A DNA stretch of 64,000 bases from Geosiphon pyriformis (GCA_016748015.1 JAAOMT010000128.1:1883770-1947769), one strand, 5' to 3'; shown: positions 1-13,100, counted from the first letter of the stretch. Notes: a model not told the origin generated them from the letters alone. Numbers and translations are program-made.

Positions 1-42
1 TGAGTAATCACCCATACAATGAGGGAATAAGTGAATTTTGAC

Positions 43-61
43 AACCTTACAGGGAGCACTA
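43..61 (-). other. Primer-binding site of the left-edge LTR element
   Basis: On the minus strand this reads TAGTGCTCCCTGTAAGGTT, a few bases after the LTR end. It matches the PBS of the complete element (TGGTGCTTCCTGTAAGGTT) except for two changes that fit G-to-A and C/T transitions. The shared sequence implies the same tRNA primer, ending in ...AGCACCA. I could not name the tRNA with confidence. Confidence 0.5.
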
Positions 62-586
62 CTTTTATGTTATGGATTGGAGTAACAAGCTAATGGATAG
101 CAAGGGAGAACAGTATTGTATGGTGATGGAAATAAACAAAGAAAGAATTACAATAAGGGAGCGAATTGAATAAGTAGAAATTCAATGTGTGTGATCAGTC
201 TCATAAAAATCACAGTCGCTAATTTTTTCTTAAATCTGAAGGTAGAGGAATAGTCTGTGATTGTCAACAAGATAACACCACTGCTATTATTCTATGCCTC
301 AACTTGGCAATTCTTAGAATTAATAACAGGTATCATTGTACTTTTCAATTGTTTCTTTATTCAATGAATTACAAAAGCAAGCCAATTGCTTCTCAGACTA
401 ATTCTAACAAATACAAATCAAGAAGAGGAAAAAATAAGATATTTAAATGCCAACAAGTAGATACTTAAAGGTAAGGAAAGGGGAATAAGCAATTATGAGA
501 GGAAGTAATTAATATTGTTTATTTCGTTACTTTGATCATGTCTTTTTACAGCTAAGGAAATCATTACTTATATAGCTATCTAAAGT

Positions 587-634
587 GGTCAATGACCAGG
601 TCAACGATCAGGTCAATGATCAGGTCAACGATCA
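587..634. repeat. 12-bp tandem repeat, four units, inside the LTR
   Basis: Four head-to-tail units of GGTCAAYGAYCA occupy 587-598, 599-610, 611-622 and 623-634. Units alternate between TG and CG at the same position, the pattern CpG deamination would give. Each unit is nearly palindromic around its centre. Such arrays in LTRs often carry transcription-factor sites, but no factor can be named here. Confidence 0.85.
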
Positions 635-721
635 CTATCTAAAAATAGGGTGGCTAATTATATGACATCAGTGGCTAATACATGTGATAATTAATAAAAA
701 CTATGTGTTTCAACCGTAACA

Positions 722-1240
722 ATATTGTTAATTAAAAGCTTTATAATAAAAAAATAGATAGCTAATACAGTGTATTTATTGAGCATTAGATCTAATAGTG
801 GTTTGTTAGTTATTAATTTAATCTAAAGTTTTATTAAAGACTATAAATCTGTTATGTAATTGTTAATCATTAAACTAAGGACACATTATAAAAAATATGG
901 TCTCTTGTCATATAATAAATCTGTGGTTTTAATTATTTATAATTTATTATCCTTGTGATCTTTTAAAATAATTTACAATTTTGGTATTAGATTGAATATA
1001 TATGTTTGTTTTAAATTATATCTTTGTTTGACCAGTATGTATTTTAGTTTTTTGTATAACTTTTTTATAGTAAATAGATTAGATATATAATACTGTCTTA
1101 ATTGGTCCAAATAGCTGATTATGTATAGAAAAAACATAAGCCATATTTATTATAAGATCTTATATGATTATATGTTTTAGGTAATAGTTAAGCTGTATTT
1201 GTAAAATAATAATAATAATAAAAATTTAATTATTATTTAA
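722..1240 (+). mobile_element. Decayed 3' tail of a plus-strand LINE
   Basis: The stretch is AT-rich and has no open frame, but its end aligns by eye with the 3' end of the better-preserved LINE at 35000-35175. The C-terminal ORF2 block is followed by a TGTCTTAATTGGTCCAAAT-like segment and a final TAAGCTGTATTTGT before an (AAT)n tail at about 1207-1225. Most differences from the better copy are C-to-T or G-to-A. The left LTR element probably inserted into or beside it. Boundaries are approximate. Confidence 0.5.
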
Positions 1241-1299
1241 TAAAATTATTTTTAATTTTAAATTAAATACAGTAAACATATTTTTTTTATTTTTTTATT

Positions 1300-2110
1300 A
1301 ATGCAATTAATAAGTGAAGCCCAACTATTATTTAGTATACAGAATTAGACTAAGTGACCCAAATTAAACATGACTCACATATTTATTACATGTGGCCAGC
1401 CACTTAAGTCAGACAAGACAATACTATATTTTTATATTAATTTACACAATACCACTTAGACCAGAAAAGAAACTACATGGCTTATAACAACCAAAGCTAA
1501 CAGTAAAAAACTTAATTATGCTAAGCAATCTAACTATACTATCAGACAACAATAAAAACACACTATAAGATAGCCTGAAAATTACATCATTATCATGAAT
1601 CAGACCAATCCACTTCATATCTATCCTATGACCAGACCTTACCAATTATATTTTCACACAATGTAATTTTACAACAAACTTTACAAAATCAACAACCTAA
1701 GCATCTGTCTTTTTCTTATCATTGAAAGCACCATAAGTCTTTTCACACTACTTTTTTAACACAAACCCCTTATATATTACAGCATATAATTCAACATCCA
1801 AGAAACATTAAAACAGGATCTGCAAAATGACAAATATAAGCAAAATAGAACAATCAGTTAAAACAAACTAATGCACAGAAGCTTTGACCAAGATTTTATC
1901 ATAAATACCAATATCATGAGCACAAATAAAAGCATAATCAGAAAATTTTATCTTGCTATACAACAAACACAATACACCAGAGTAACAATTGTCATATATC
2001 TTCTCCCTAACCACCACCAGCAACTGCCTGTACACAGTTTTTATTAAGTATATGTGCAGGTTAGAAGACTTTCAACTAGTAAACTCAGTGAACATATAAA
2101 AATTAGAATG
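1300..2110 (-). pseudogene. 5'-truncated LINE ORF2 3' end (zinc-finger part of the RT protein)
   Basis: Read on the minus strand, this encodes broken pieces resembling the C-terminal end of the LINE ORF2 protein. One segment near 1850-2060 (YLIKTVYRQL..., then FSDYAFICAHD) matches YFIKAVYGRL...FSDHVFTCSKE of the copy ending at 35.2 kb. This is the zf-RVT-type domain; here its paired Cys and the His are lost. The 67-residue open stretch at 1442-1645 matches the extreme C-terminus (SFG.CKP..FF.GL). The 3' UTR lies at about 1300-1440 (AAGCCCAACTATTATTTAG...). 5' truncation of this kind is normal for LINE insertion by target-primed reverse transcription. Non-functional. Confidence 0.7.
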
Positions 2111-2814
2111 TCATACCTTTATTATAGCAGTTCAGTTTATATACTTAATTAGTATATATAGAATCATATTACAACCAGAACCAGCTTCCCAACAAACAAT
2201 ATATTTTTATATATAATTAAATATAAATTAAAAAAAACTTATTTTAAAAAAAAATTTTGTATATAAAAACAATTAAAATACAAATATTTTTAATTATTTT
2301 ATTTATTTATTTAATAATATTATTTGTATTAAAACTTTTAAATAATTATTATATTAATAAAAGTTTTTTTATTAATTTTAAATTTTAAAATACATTAATT
2401 TTTTTATATAATTTATATAATTTATTTCTAAAAATTTTTTTTAGTTTTAATATAATAATTTTTTAATTTAAAATATATAAATATTTTATTATATTTAATA
2501 AGTAAAGTTTAAATACAATCTAATAAAATACATTAACAAAGTAATTTAAATTAGACATAGATTATGTTTTTTATAAATAATTAATTATTTAAATTAATTA
2601 AGACAATATTATATATTTATATAAACAAAAACTAAATTTTCTATATCTAAAAAAACACAATTTATATATATTAAAACTAATATCAAACACTTTAGAAATT
2701 TTCAATAATTTAATAATTCTATTAAACAATATAATTATAAGACTATTAATAAATAAGAACATAATATATAAATTAAAAAATATATTAAATAATTTAATAT
2801 TTTTTTTTTATTAG
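2111..2814 (-). mobile_element. AT-rich stretch holding a very old LINE tail
   Basis: No gene is visible. Most of the sequence is A/T homopolymer-like. At about 2545-2640 the order ATAATTAATTATTTAAATTA, AGACAATATTATATATTTAT, AAACAAAAACTA follows the minus-strand 3' UTR of the copies at about 2880-2950 and 10110-10180 with nearly all C/G replaced by T/A. I read it as another, older LINE 3' end in the same orientation. The rest (2180-2510) shows nothing I recognise. Confidence 0.35.
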
Positions 2815-2932
2815 AAGTTTTTATGAGTGCAGCCCAACTACTACCTAAATACATAGATCATCATAATCTAAATTAAGCATGGCTCGCGTCTTTTCTACAT
2901 ATAACCAGCCACTCAGGCCAATCAAGGCAGCA

Positions 2933-5900
2933 CTATATACCTAAATTTCTCACCACAAGAACATTACACAGAAAACCAAAATCTGATCTAGTTAGACATA
3001 GATGCAACCCAAAACACACATGGATACTTAGCCTGAAACCAAAATTCCAGATTGTTTCAATAGACCATAAAGAAAACAAACCAGACATTAAAAGAATAGA
3101 TAATCTATTATGTAACAGGAGATTATATTTTTTATAGTATGCTCTCAACTTAGCCACCAGCAGCCAAACAGCAGATCTGTGACTCTCAGCAAAATGACAA
3201 ACAAAATTGACAACCAATACACCTCCATCAGAATCAGCATTCAGACAGCCCAATGTGTTAACTATCCAACTCTTTAGCACAAAACTCTTAGCCAATACTG
3301 TAAACAAGTCTATAGAAGAAGCAGCCTCATTTAGCAATTTAGCAACTACATTCTCATTGGCAGAAGCACCTAACAACACATTCCACTCCAAAGTAGCATT
3401 AGACAATAAGGTATCCCTAACATTGACATTATGACTGCAAGAGAACACATGATCAGAGTCTTCCATTAAACCACACTGGATGCAGACAACACTTGAATAA
3501 TTTAGATTATATATCTTTTTCCTCTCAGCCACAGACAAGCAATAATAGAGCATCTTCATAAAGTATAACTGAAGTGTTGCTGATGCAGTACTAGTATAAC
3601 CAAATCTGATTTTGCCATTAAGATGCCAAACACAAAAGATCCTGGCCTTATCAAAACAGTCACTGAAACCCACATTAATGACACTACCAATACATCTGGC
3701 CTTCCAACCAACAGAGTAAACAGTATTGAATAATTTTTTGACAACATAATAAGCATTTCCAGAAACAAGTCTGCCTTCAACAATGAAAAAGCAATAAGAT
3801 ACCACTATAGGCAAGAAAAACTTAGAGCTAACAGCTGTATTAGCATAGAAATTAGCATATTTGTTTTCAACAACACCAAAATAGCCTTTGACCTTATTCT
3901 ACATAACTGACAAATCTTTTTTTGCAATAATACAGCAGATATGTTCTTTTTTGATCCAGCATTTGTCACAAAAGTTAGGACCAGCCATACCACTGGCAGA
4001 TTTACATAAGTCTAACAAAGCTTGGCTGTCCATATACAAATTAACTAATCGAAAAGTGAACACACACTCCAAAACAAGCACAATAGCCTGCATTTCTATT
4101 AAGGTTGATGACAGCAACCCATCTACTTTAACTCCAATACTAGTGTCTACATCTGAAAAATAGGCAGCAGCACTACTACAAACATATAATAAACCCAAAT
4201 TTTTGATGGAACCATCTGTGTAGACAATTATAGAGCCCAACCCAAAATTCAGCAAATACTTACCAACATAACCAAAATTACAAGGAGAGCCAGTGAGAAT
4301 TGAATAAAAAAACAACAACACACTATTTGACAAGCTACCATCGATAATAAACTTAACCAAAGAAGCAAACCAGACAGGAACTGGGTCTCTAGAGTCTAGC
4401 TTCTTCTACCTGTGAAAAGTGTTTCATGTAAAACACTTGTTGTGATAGTCCAGAAGCTGGTTTGCAAATACCACACCATATCTTTTAAGAAACTTCACTA
4501 TGCCCAAATAAGACTTAAAACCGAGTACATCCAAAACTGCAATACTATTCCTGGCCTGAAAAACATCAGGCAGATCACCACCCAATAATAGATTGCATAG
4601 TTTGAAAACATGTATTGTGCCAACCAAAAAGCAATTCATGGGATTGACCAGCAGCTTAATCAGAAATTTGAGAGAGTGCTGGGGCATTTAATTAGTAGTC
4701 TGCAACCTCATGACTCTGTGTTTGAATAATTCACTAAAGATTTTATTAGCATTAACAAATTTAACCAGGCCAGCCAGCAGATTCTCAGCCAGTACTTGCT
4801 CAAAAGTTCTTAAACCATATAGCTCTGAGTGATACAAAGCTTCATTTGGAAAATCCTTAAGCAGATTGGACTTGAGCTTCAAACTCTTTTTTATTATTTT
4901 GTCCCACTTTTCACATACACCCTTGGAAACACAGCTGAACTGCAATCTATATCTAATTATGGACTGCAGAACAGCAGAAACCAAATATAGAAACTGCTTT
5001 TTAGTGATGGCTTTTCTTAAAACCATGTTTGAAAAAAACTTGACATCTGAATGAGCCTTGGCCAACCTCGACTTAAACAGGCCATCCATAGAAAGAAAAA
5101 TCCTTAAGTATCAGTAAAACTCACCCTTTTTGGCAATAGAGATTTTAAAACCACTAATAGACAATGAAACTTCTTTGGTCTTTTGATTAATAGGAATAGC
5201 AACCATTTTGTCTGTGTTAATAGCAATGTTATTGATTAAAAAAAACTCACTCACAATATCCAAAATGCACTGTGTAGCCACCAGACAGTTCCCAATCCAA
5301 ATAGTATTATTCACAAAGGCACCAGCTGTAAAAAAGAAAGTTTTGCCACCCTTAGAGTTAGCTCTACTGGTCTTGGTAAAAATTTTTGAATTCAACTTAT
5401 ATTCACACAATTGCTCATGCTTTTTGACTTCACAAAGCAGAGGATCATAGAAAATTTTTTACAACAATAGTGAGAAAACTTCCCTTTGATCTAACCCATC
5501 ATGAACAGTATATCCATCAGTGAGTCCAAAGTCTGTCATCACTCAGTTGGTCCAATCATTGTGTATGTTTCCAAAAAATTTAATAAAATGGGGACACATC
5601 TTGATCCTAACTAAACTGTTCCACAAATGGGGTCATTCAACTGAGTCATAAGCCTTTTACATATCTTGAAGTACCAGCCACAGCTTCCTATTCTTTTCAA
5701 GTACATCTTCAATGATAGAGCCAATGGTAAAAATCAGAGTATGAATAGATATACTCTTTAATACTGAGAAATTATCACCATAAAGAACATTAAATTTACT
5801 GCAAGCCAGAAATATCCTGTCAGAAAAAATCTTAGACAGTATCTTTCTGGCTGTTTTAACTAAAACTATAGATCTGGTATTGGTAAGTGTTCCCTTTTAG

Positions 5901-7620
5901 TCATATGGCTTCAGTATCATAGAGATCCAGGCTTGTTTCTACTGTAGAGAAACTGCATCTAACTGCAAACACACATTAAGAATGTCCAACAAACCACTTA
6001 GAATCTGAGCATCTTCATGCTTCCATAGCTCATTAAGAATACCAAACAAGCCAGCAGCTTTCCTATTAGGCAGTTCTTTGACCACCAGAAGAAACTCATT
6101 TGATCCAATCACATCCATGACATTTGAAAATACATTATTACTAACATAGTCCAAGGAAGCATATTGATTAGACCAACAAACAGACAAAGAGATGGAAGCA
6201 ACCCATTTTTTTGTCCATCCTTTCATGATACCATCAACAGCAGATTTAACTTCCTTGGGTTCCAAAATTAACATCTTATTCACCACTAGATGATCTAGTA
6301 CTATTTTCTTAAAAGGCTGGTCCAAAACACTTTTGATCATGTGATTTTTATTGGAGCTAAAGATTTCCATGCACCTGTCTATTGCTTTTCTGATTGAACT
6401 GTCTCTGGTCACTTTAGATTTATAGTATTTGAACTTTCAGTACAATTTTTTGACTCCTAATAGGTGTAGAAAAATGCTCTTCTTATTCTTATTATTATTA
6501 AACATTGTGCATGCTTTGGACACCCTCTTACTATCAAGAGTAGATCACATCTTAAAGAGATAAACAGCTTTTGACTCCTAATTTAAGCTTAAACACTTTA
6601 CCAACTTGGCCACTAACAATTCCAATTTAAAGAACTTTGAAGACTGCTTATTTTTCAGACAATCCAACTCACTAAACCAGTGTTTAGAAAACACACTATC
6701 AGCTGAGCTTGTAACCACTTCCCTAAGGATGTCCCACATAGCATCCAAATTTTTAGTAACCTTTGCTTCATTAAACACATCTATATATTTCAAGAACTTG
6801 ACCAATGAATGTTCTCTAAATTGTACCCACTTATTAGCATCTGCATCTTTGATCTTGAATTTCTACTTATCCTTATTGGCCTGTTTATGCTTACTATTAA
6901 GCTGAGCATCTAAGAAACCATCCAAACCAACTGAGAACAAAACAGCATTATGATTAGTGTTGAAAAAATCAGATACAAGAGTAACTTCATGACCAGCCAA
7001 TACAAATGACAAACTTTTGCTCACAAAAATGTAGTCAATAACCTTTACAGCACTCTGAAAATTGCTCTAAGTAGAAGCTTTGATTAGAGAGTGTCCACTA
7101 AAGGAGTTGACCAACTCCAAATCTGAGCAGAACTTAAAACTAGCACTCTTTTTATATTTATCCTTATTGAAATCACCACCCAGAACTACAAACATGGAGG
7201 AGTTAGCAGTTTTAGCAATAAAAGCATTGATTTTGCAAGCTTGGCCAAACCTGGTTTCAGTAGAAACATCTGCGTATAGGCCCAAAAACAATATTGACAA
7301 CTTGCCCTTAAACAAAAGCTGAACAGAAACAAGACGACCAAGAATCTCCTCAATCTTAGACACATGACATACAAGAGAATTGTTCATAATAATTGCCATC
7401 CCAGTACCAAGAAATTTTTTGTCCAAACCAGAAGAAAATATCTTCACCCCATCAAACTTATTCATAATCTAAGGCTTAGTATTGGATCTCAACTTTGTTT
7501 TTGTAACAATAGACACCATACTTCCAGAATCAATATGCCAATAAACAACATTTTCTTGCTTGACAGAGATATTAATACCATGAACATTGCATGTTGTAAT
7601 TTTCCAAACCAGATCTGTTA
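2933..7620 (-). pseudogene. LINE ORF2: AP-endonuclease, reverse transcriptase, RNase H, zf-RVT (broken)
   Basis: ORF2 starts just after the ORF1 stop. The ATG of other copies reads ATA here, followed by WKITTCNVHGIN, the endonuclease N-terminus. Pieces in order: endonuclease 7617-6900 with LGGDFNKD; a linker with RMEIF and the KEL...RKAAGLFGILNELWKH block (6412-5939), which opens the RT; the RT palm at 5410-5111, where the catalytic box reads AFVNNTIW; the thumb (5089-4424); RNase H with YTDGS, E-MQAI and MDSQ (4360-3899); and the zinc-binding end CIQCGL...DSDHVFSC (near 3480). Multiple stops and frameshifts separate these pieces. The RT box has lost both catalytic Asp (NN for DD). Confidence 0.85.
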
Positions 7621-9411
7621 TTGAGAATGATGAACAGCAGGAACTAAATCAGCATTGTCTATTTTGGTCGAAAGGCCCATAATTGTGATTGAAAGATTGT
7701 TCAGAGTTTTTTCCATTTTAGAGATAACTGAAGAATTAACAACCACCACTCCTACAATAGCCTTACCATTAGTGACTACACTTAAACCTTCACTTATCAC
7801 TATATCCGCCCCTTGATTCTGTAATGAAGGAGTCACCAATGGCTGATATCCAGAATTAAGCTGAAAAACCATTGGTCCAGGTGAGTCCAACCTCTTAGCC
7901 AACTTGTCTATATGTTCCATGAGACTGGCAAGACTATGCTTAAGAGTAACAAACCTATTATTCAATTTCATAGACACCACCAGAGTAGGTTTTATCTCTG
8001 AAAAGGAACCAGAAGCAGCTAAGCCATTGTACACAGGGAGAGAAGGAAATGAAGACCCACCAACAATATTGGTCCATAAGACATTATCAAAAAAAACAAG
8101 ATGGGAGATTAGAGCAGAGCATCTAGCATAAATAGAAACCAGTCTGCTTTTATTATCATCTGACAATAATCTGTGAGTTGTGCCACCAGGAGAAACATTT
8201 CCACCCACAAAACAACTCAGTGATGTATGATCTAAATTCCCATACTTATTACACTTAGCAGAATTCAGATAAGACCAACACAAATTGGTATCCTTTAAGA
8301 CAGATGTAGTTCTCATAACAGCATTAATTAAAGCAGTAGAGTCAAAACAAACAACAGCACATCTGGCCTAGGCATATATAACAGGATGTCAATTGATAAC
8401 ACATGTTTTCTCACCCACAGAGCCAATAAAGTCCCAGATATCATGAACATTGGTGCCTATTGGCAGTATATAGAGCAAAGCTCTATGCTAATCCCTTATA
8501 TCTCATGATTTTTTGTCTACATTAGCTTTGGCCACTCTAACAGCATCTTTCTTAATTAAGATCAACCATCTATTTATGACCAAATCAGCCTGATTCAATT
8601 GGGCAAATTCAACCACAGCCTTTTGCCATAGCTCTACCAATTGCATCTTGATCAACACAACAGAACCAAATTCAGAAAGTGCAGCACACACAGTCTTATC
8701 TGATGTTTCAACTGGAATTTCCTTTACTATTACAGCCCAATCTGAGCAACTAGTTGATTTCTTAAGATTAGTGTTTACCAAAATATTTGCCACTCTTGCC
8801 TTTTCTGTAGTCTGCACTAAACTAGATTCAGAAGTGAAAAAAACATGGATGATTCCTAAAAATTTTGAGGGAGTAGAGGCCCTCCCAAAACCATTAACTT
8901 TTGAAAACAATTTTCTAATAACCATTAGCTTCTCATAAGAGGATTTCCCAACCACTTTATTCAAGTCAATATCCAAAGCAAAAGATTTCCTAACAGAAAC
9001 AGTGACCAAGTTCTTTAAGAAAGGGGGAAATTCCAAGGGAACATCTAAGAGAACATTATTATTATCATTATTATGATCTGAGAAATCAATCTTTCCCAAT
9101 GGCTTGCCCAATGCCTTCTTAGTTTTGATATCTGGCCCCTTAGATGTTTGATCATGATCCTCATCAGCAACAGTTTTACTTTCACCATAGTTAAAGGTAG
9201 TTTTCTCTATTAGACATTCTTTTTCTATATTAATGCTTTCGGATTTGGTGGTATCACCAGTTTTAAAGCCCCATAAATGTCCACCTGGCACCTTAGTCAG
9301 AACCCTTTTTCCACCAACACCCTTTTTTAAAACAACACCTTTTCTCTTTTTCCTTGATAAAACAAGCTTAAGATCTCTACCAGAACCAGATTCTTTAATA
9401 ACCTTTTTCAT
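7618..9411 (-). pseudogene. LINE ORF1 (RRM-like, gag-like RNA-binding protein), three in-frame stops
   Basis: About 598 codons from the ATG at 9411 (MKKVIKESGS...) to the stop at 7618. The start is chosen because the split copy has the homologous MKKAIKVSGS start. Order: a basic N-terminus (RKKRKGVV); the motif KKALGKPLGKIDFS; an RRM-like fold around codons 210-300 (SDWAVIVKEIPV, then VELWQKAVVEF); a ruined CCHC knuckle near 8240 (SAKCNKYGNLDHTSLSC, with the first Cys and the His replaced); and a long C-terminal region. The frame is uninterrupted except for three stops between 8503 and about 8370. By comparison with other copies they replace Trp (TGG to TGA) and Gln twice (CAG to TAG). Proteins of this type bind element RNA; that role is inferred from LINE biology. 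Confidence 0.8.
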
Positions 9412-9560
9412 AATAGCAATACTAAGGCCAACAGTGGCCTTGAAATCAAAAAACAGTTTAGTTTTATTATACTGAATGTTGGAAAAAACTTTTTTTAAAA
9501 AACTTTTTACTTTTTTTAGGAATTTGGGATGAATGAGAGAAAGAAGTTTTAATAATTTAA

Positions 9561-10039
9561 TAATTAAAATAACTAAAATATTAATAAATTTAACTAATAA
9601 AACCAATATAGTTAATTTAAATTTTAAAAAAACCAATCTAAATTAATTATAAAATTAATAATAATAATAATAATAATAGTAAAATTAATAAAAAACATAA
9701 TAATAAAAATTAATAAAATAAAAGCCTTAATATAAATTTTAATATTAGCAAAATAAAATTCAAAAATTTTAAAATTAACAAATTTAAATAAAAACTTAAA
9801 AAAAAAAGTAAAAATATTTTGTAATCTATAATTAAATAATTTAAATTTTAATATTTAAAACAATATTAATAATTAAAAGTTTTTTATTAAATATAATACT
9901 TTTTAAAATATTAATTTTAAAAGCAATATATTTAGAAAAAAAATCAATCAATTTAATCTTAAATATATTATAAAAGACAATAATTTTTTTTTAATTAAAA
10001 AAAATTCTAATATTGTTTTTTTTTTTTTATTAAAAATTT
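9561..10039. other. AT-rich spacer between two LINE copies
   Basis: Almost pure A/T with an (AAT)n microsatellite at about 9655-9677. No open frame or recognisable motif. It may be the ancient host target or an unrecognisably decayed repeat. Confidence 0.5.
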
Positions 10040-10153
10040 AATGAGTAAAATCCAAATGCCAGCTAGTGTTATACATTATACAAATGATCTAAACTAGGCG
10101 CGAATCATGCCTTTGCTACACATGATCAGACACTCAGATTAGTCAGAACAATA

Positions 10154-13100
10154 CTACACATTTATATGAACAGAAATCATGTCACCAACACCTGCATAAA
10201 ACAAATAATGCTTACAATACCCAAAACTGATGCCAAGTGCATCAACAACACCCAACAACCTAATCACTCCAGCCGAAAGCCACGTAAAAAAACCAGAAAC
10301 AGCAACAGGAATGAAACCATTACATGGAATCAGCTTATTCTTCTCCATAATGGCCTAGTGTTTTACATGGACCAGCCAGATATTATCATAAAATGCAAGA
10401 CAAAATTCACATACAAAATTCACAACATTAATCACTGCCACCTTAGGATCCTTGTAAACAGAAACAGACTCGTAATACCAATTACCGAAAACAAAGCCTT
10501 TACACAGGACTGTGCTGACAGTCACATTTGAAATGCAAGTCGACAACAACTATGACATGCACAAAGAAGAACGAGACAAACCAGAACACACCTCCCAGAC
10601 AGCTGCATAAATGTCCAACAAATTGACATGACTATCAGCATCAAAAGAGCAAGAAAAGACATGGTCTGAGACTTCAAACTTATCACAGAACAAACAAATC
10701 ACACTGGAATAATCCCTATTATACAGACACTTTCACACAACAACAGGAAGGTGATGATAAAAGACCTTCATGAAATATGTACAAAAGCCAGCCGTCCGAA
10801 TACTAATAAAACCAGTCATCATGTGGAAATCCGGGTGCCACACCAAAGAGAACCTGGACCAATCAATATCGCCACACAAACCATCTGCCACAACTTTTGA
10901 GCTGGAACCAATCTCCCAATATGCTCGATAAACAAACTGGAAAACATCACGAACAAAATGCTTAGAATTACTAGAAACCACAGCACCACCAGCTCTCAGA
11001 AAACATTTGCTAATCAAATGAGGCAGCCACCAAGGCAAGGAAGTGGCATCCTTAGCAAGCACATCAGTATGCTCATTACCCAAAACACCCAAATGACCTT
11101 TCACTTTGACCCAGTTTACATCTAAATTTTTTTAATAAATAACATTAGCAATGTGGTGCTGTTTGATCCAGCACTGATTCCTGAAATCTGAACAAACTAA
11201 CAAAGACTCAGATTTGCATGCATCCAAAGCTGCCTGGATGTCTGAAAACAAGTCGACTGAATGGGAAGAGAGAACACACTCAAGAGCCAGTACAATGGCT
11301 TGCAGCTCCATCAGAGTAGAAAAAACCAGACCAGACACCCTTACACCCAAACCTAAATCAATGTTCTTAAAAAAAACAGCTGTACCAGCTTTCATATCAA
11401 CAGTTCCCAAACTAATCAGAGACTCATCTATATATGTAGAGAGACAAGCCATATCAGTATTCAAAAAATCACCACAAATGACACCAAAACCATAAGATTG
11501 ATGAATATCAGAGGAGACATAACCATCCACAGATGAAAAACAAACAGAAAAAAAAGCAGCATTATTGAGAAAATGAACAGAGAGATCAAACCAGAAAAGA
11601 ACCAGACTATGGGGGTCTAATCTCTTTCAACACTTAAAAGTCTGCCAACTGAAAAGAATACCACTTTTATCACAGAGTTGGTCTACAAAGACGATTTCAT
11701 AGCACTGGAGTGAAAAAACACACTTGACAAAATTAGGCTTACTAAGAACAAGAGACATAGGAGTGCCACTCCAAAGATGAAAAGCACAGACCAGAAAGCC
11801 ATCCAAAGACAAATCACAACCAGAAAAAATATGAATCACACTCACCAGAAAATTATTCAAAGGAGTGACACTAATACAAACCGGAAACAGCAAAGAGTGA
11901 TAAGGATGCCAACTGAGGGCCTGGAGATCAAAGGACCTATAAGAGAACAAACAACCCAAAACACCAACTGAATTCACAAAAGCCACAACAGATGCTGATT
12001 TGCTCTTAGCCTGAATCTGCTCAAAAGTTTTCAAACCATATAAAGAGGGGTAATGGAGCATGTCATTGGAAAAATCAATTGGCAGGCCAGCCTTAGATTT
12101 CAAACCCTTGTGAATTATAGCGTCTCACTTATTACACACACTAACAAGAATAAAACTGAACTGAATTCTATAATTGACAATAGAAAAAAGAACTGCAGAC
12201 ACCAAATACATGAATTGTTTATCCAATACAGTCTTCTTAAGAACAAGATTGACAAAAAAATGAATGTCTAAATAAGCCTTTGCCAGACTGGGCTTTGAAA
12301 AACCCTTAGAAGATAGAAATATACCTAGATAACAATGAGACTTTCCTTTTTTGGCAATGGAAATAGGTAACTCACTAACAGTCAGATAGGGGCTCACTAC
12401 TCGACAGTTGATAGGAATGGCTACAGTCTTGTCATTATTAATTGAAATGTCATTAAACCTGAAAAAATCACTAGCAACATTGAAAATATGTTGTGTAACA
12501 GTCTGGCTGCTACCAACCCAAATTGTATCATTGACAAAAACACCAGCAGCCAAAAACAAAGTCAGCCCAGCCTGAAATTCAGCCAAGCCGGTTTTGGAGA
12601 TAAAATAAGAATTCAACCTGTAGCCACACACACTTTTCTACCTTTTGACCTCACATAAGAGTGAATCATAAAATATGTGTCAAAGAAGTGGTGAAAAAAC
12701 CTCTCCTTGATCCAAACCATCATGAACATGGTAACTATCAGATAAGCCAAAATCCGTTATAATCCTGTTATAGCAACCATTGTAAATGCTACCAAAAAAC
12801 CTTATGAACTTATCACACATCTTGATTCTAATTAGGCTCCTTTTGAGATGTTTCCAACCAACAGAATCATACATCTTATGCATATCTTGCAAAACCAGCC
12901 ACAGTTCTCAGTTTTTCCCTAATGTATCCTTAACAACAGAACCAATGGCAAAAATAAGTGACTGCATAGTCGTACCCTTTAAGACAGAAAAATTGTCCCC
13001 ATGTAAAACATCAAATGTACTGCATGCTAAAGAGATTTGGTCTGAAAAAATCTTGGAGAGTATCTTGTGGGCCGTTTTGATCAATGCAATAGAACGTGTA

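Larger units (their letters stand above)
1..721 (-). mobile_element. 5' LTR and start of an LTR retroelement leaving the left edge
   Basis: An LTR-like block runs from 68 to 721. It begins TGTTATGG and ends CCGTAACA, so it has TG...CA ends inside a short inverted repeat, as in LTRs. On its left lies a sequence almost identical to the primer-binding-site region of the complete Ty3-type element at 21608-31860 (AACCTTACAGG-AGCAC), which places the element body to the left, transcribed leftward. This LTR would then be the 5' LTR. Only about 67 bases of internal sequence are inside the window, and no coding sequence is visible. The LTR is about 654 bp, shorter than the roughly 1.1-kb LTRs of the complete element, so it is a related but different family. 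A solo-LTR origin is less likely because the PBS is present. Confidence 0.6.
2815..9560 (-). mobile_element. Near full-length LINE (non-LTR retrotransposon), copy C
   Basis: This is a two-ORF LINE read leftward. Its 5' UTR (about 9412-9560) aligns with that of the plus-strand copy at 18195-18334, including the CATCCCAAATTCC segment and the stretch just before the ORF1 ATG. ORF1 is followed by ORF2 with endonuclease, reverse transcriptase, RNase H and a terminal zinc-binding domain, then a 3' UTR of about 115 bp and a T-rich (poly-A on the element strand) end at about 2815. In ORF1 it is closer to the copy at 18.2-35.2 kb than to those at 10.0-16.9 and 61.1-64 kb. Both ORFs contain stops, so it is not autonomous. 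Confidence 0.85.

Noticed and set aside
587-634. CRISPR-like array
   Set aside because: Units are only 12 bp, directly adjacent, with no spacers, inside an LTR of a eukaryotic element.
3207-9475. Numerous plus-strand open frames of 60-100 codons across 3.2-9.5 kb
   Set aside because: They lie antisense to the minus-strand LINE ORFs and show no family motifs; the minus-strand translations explain the region.
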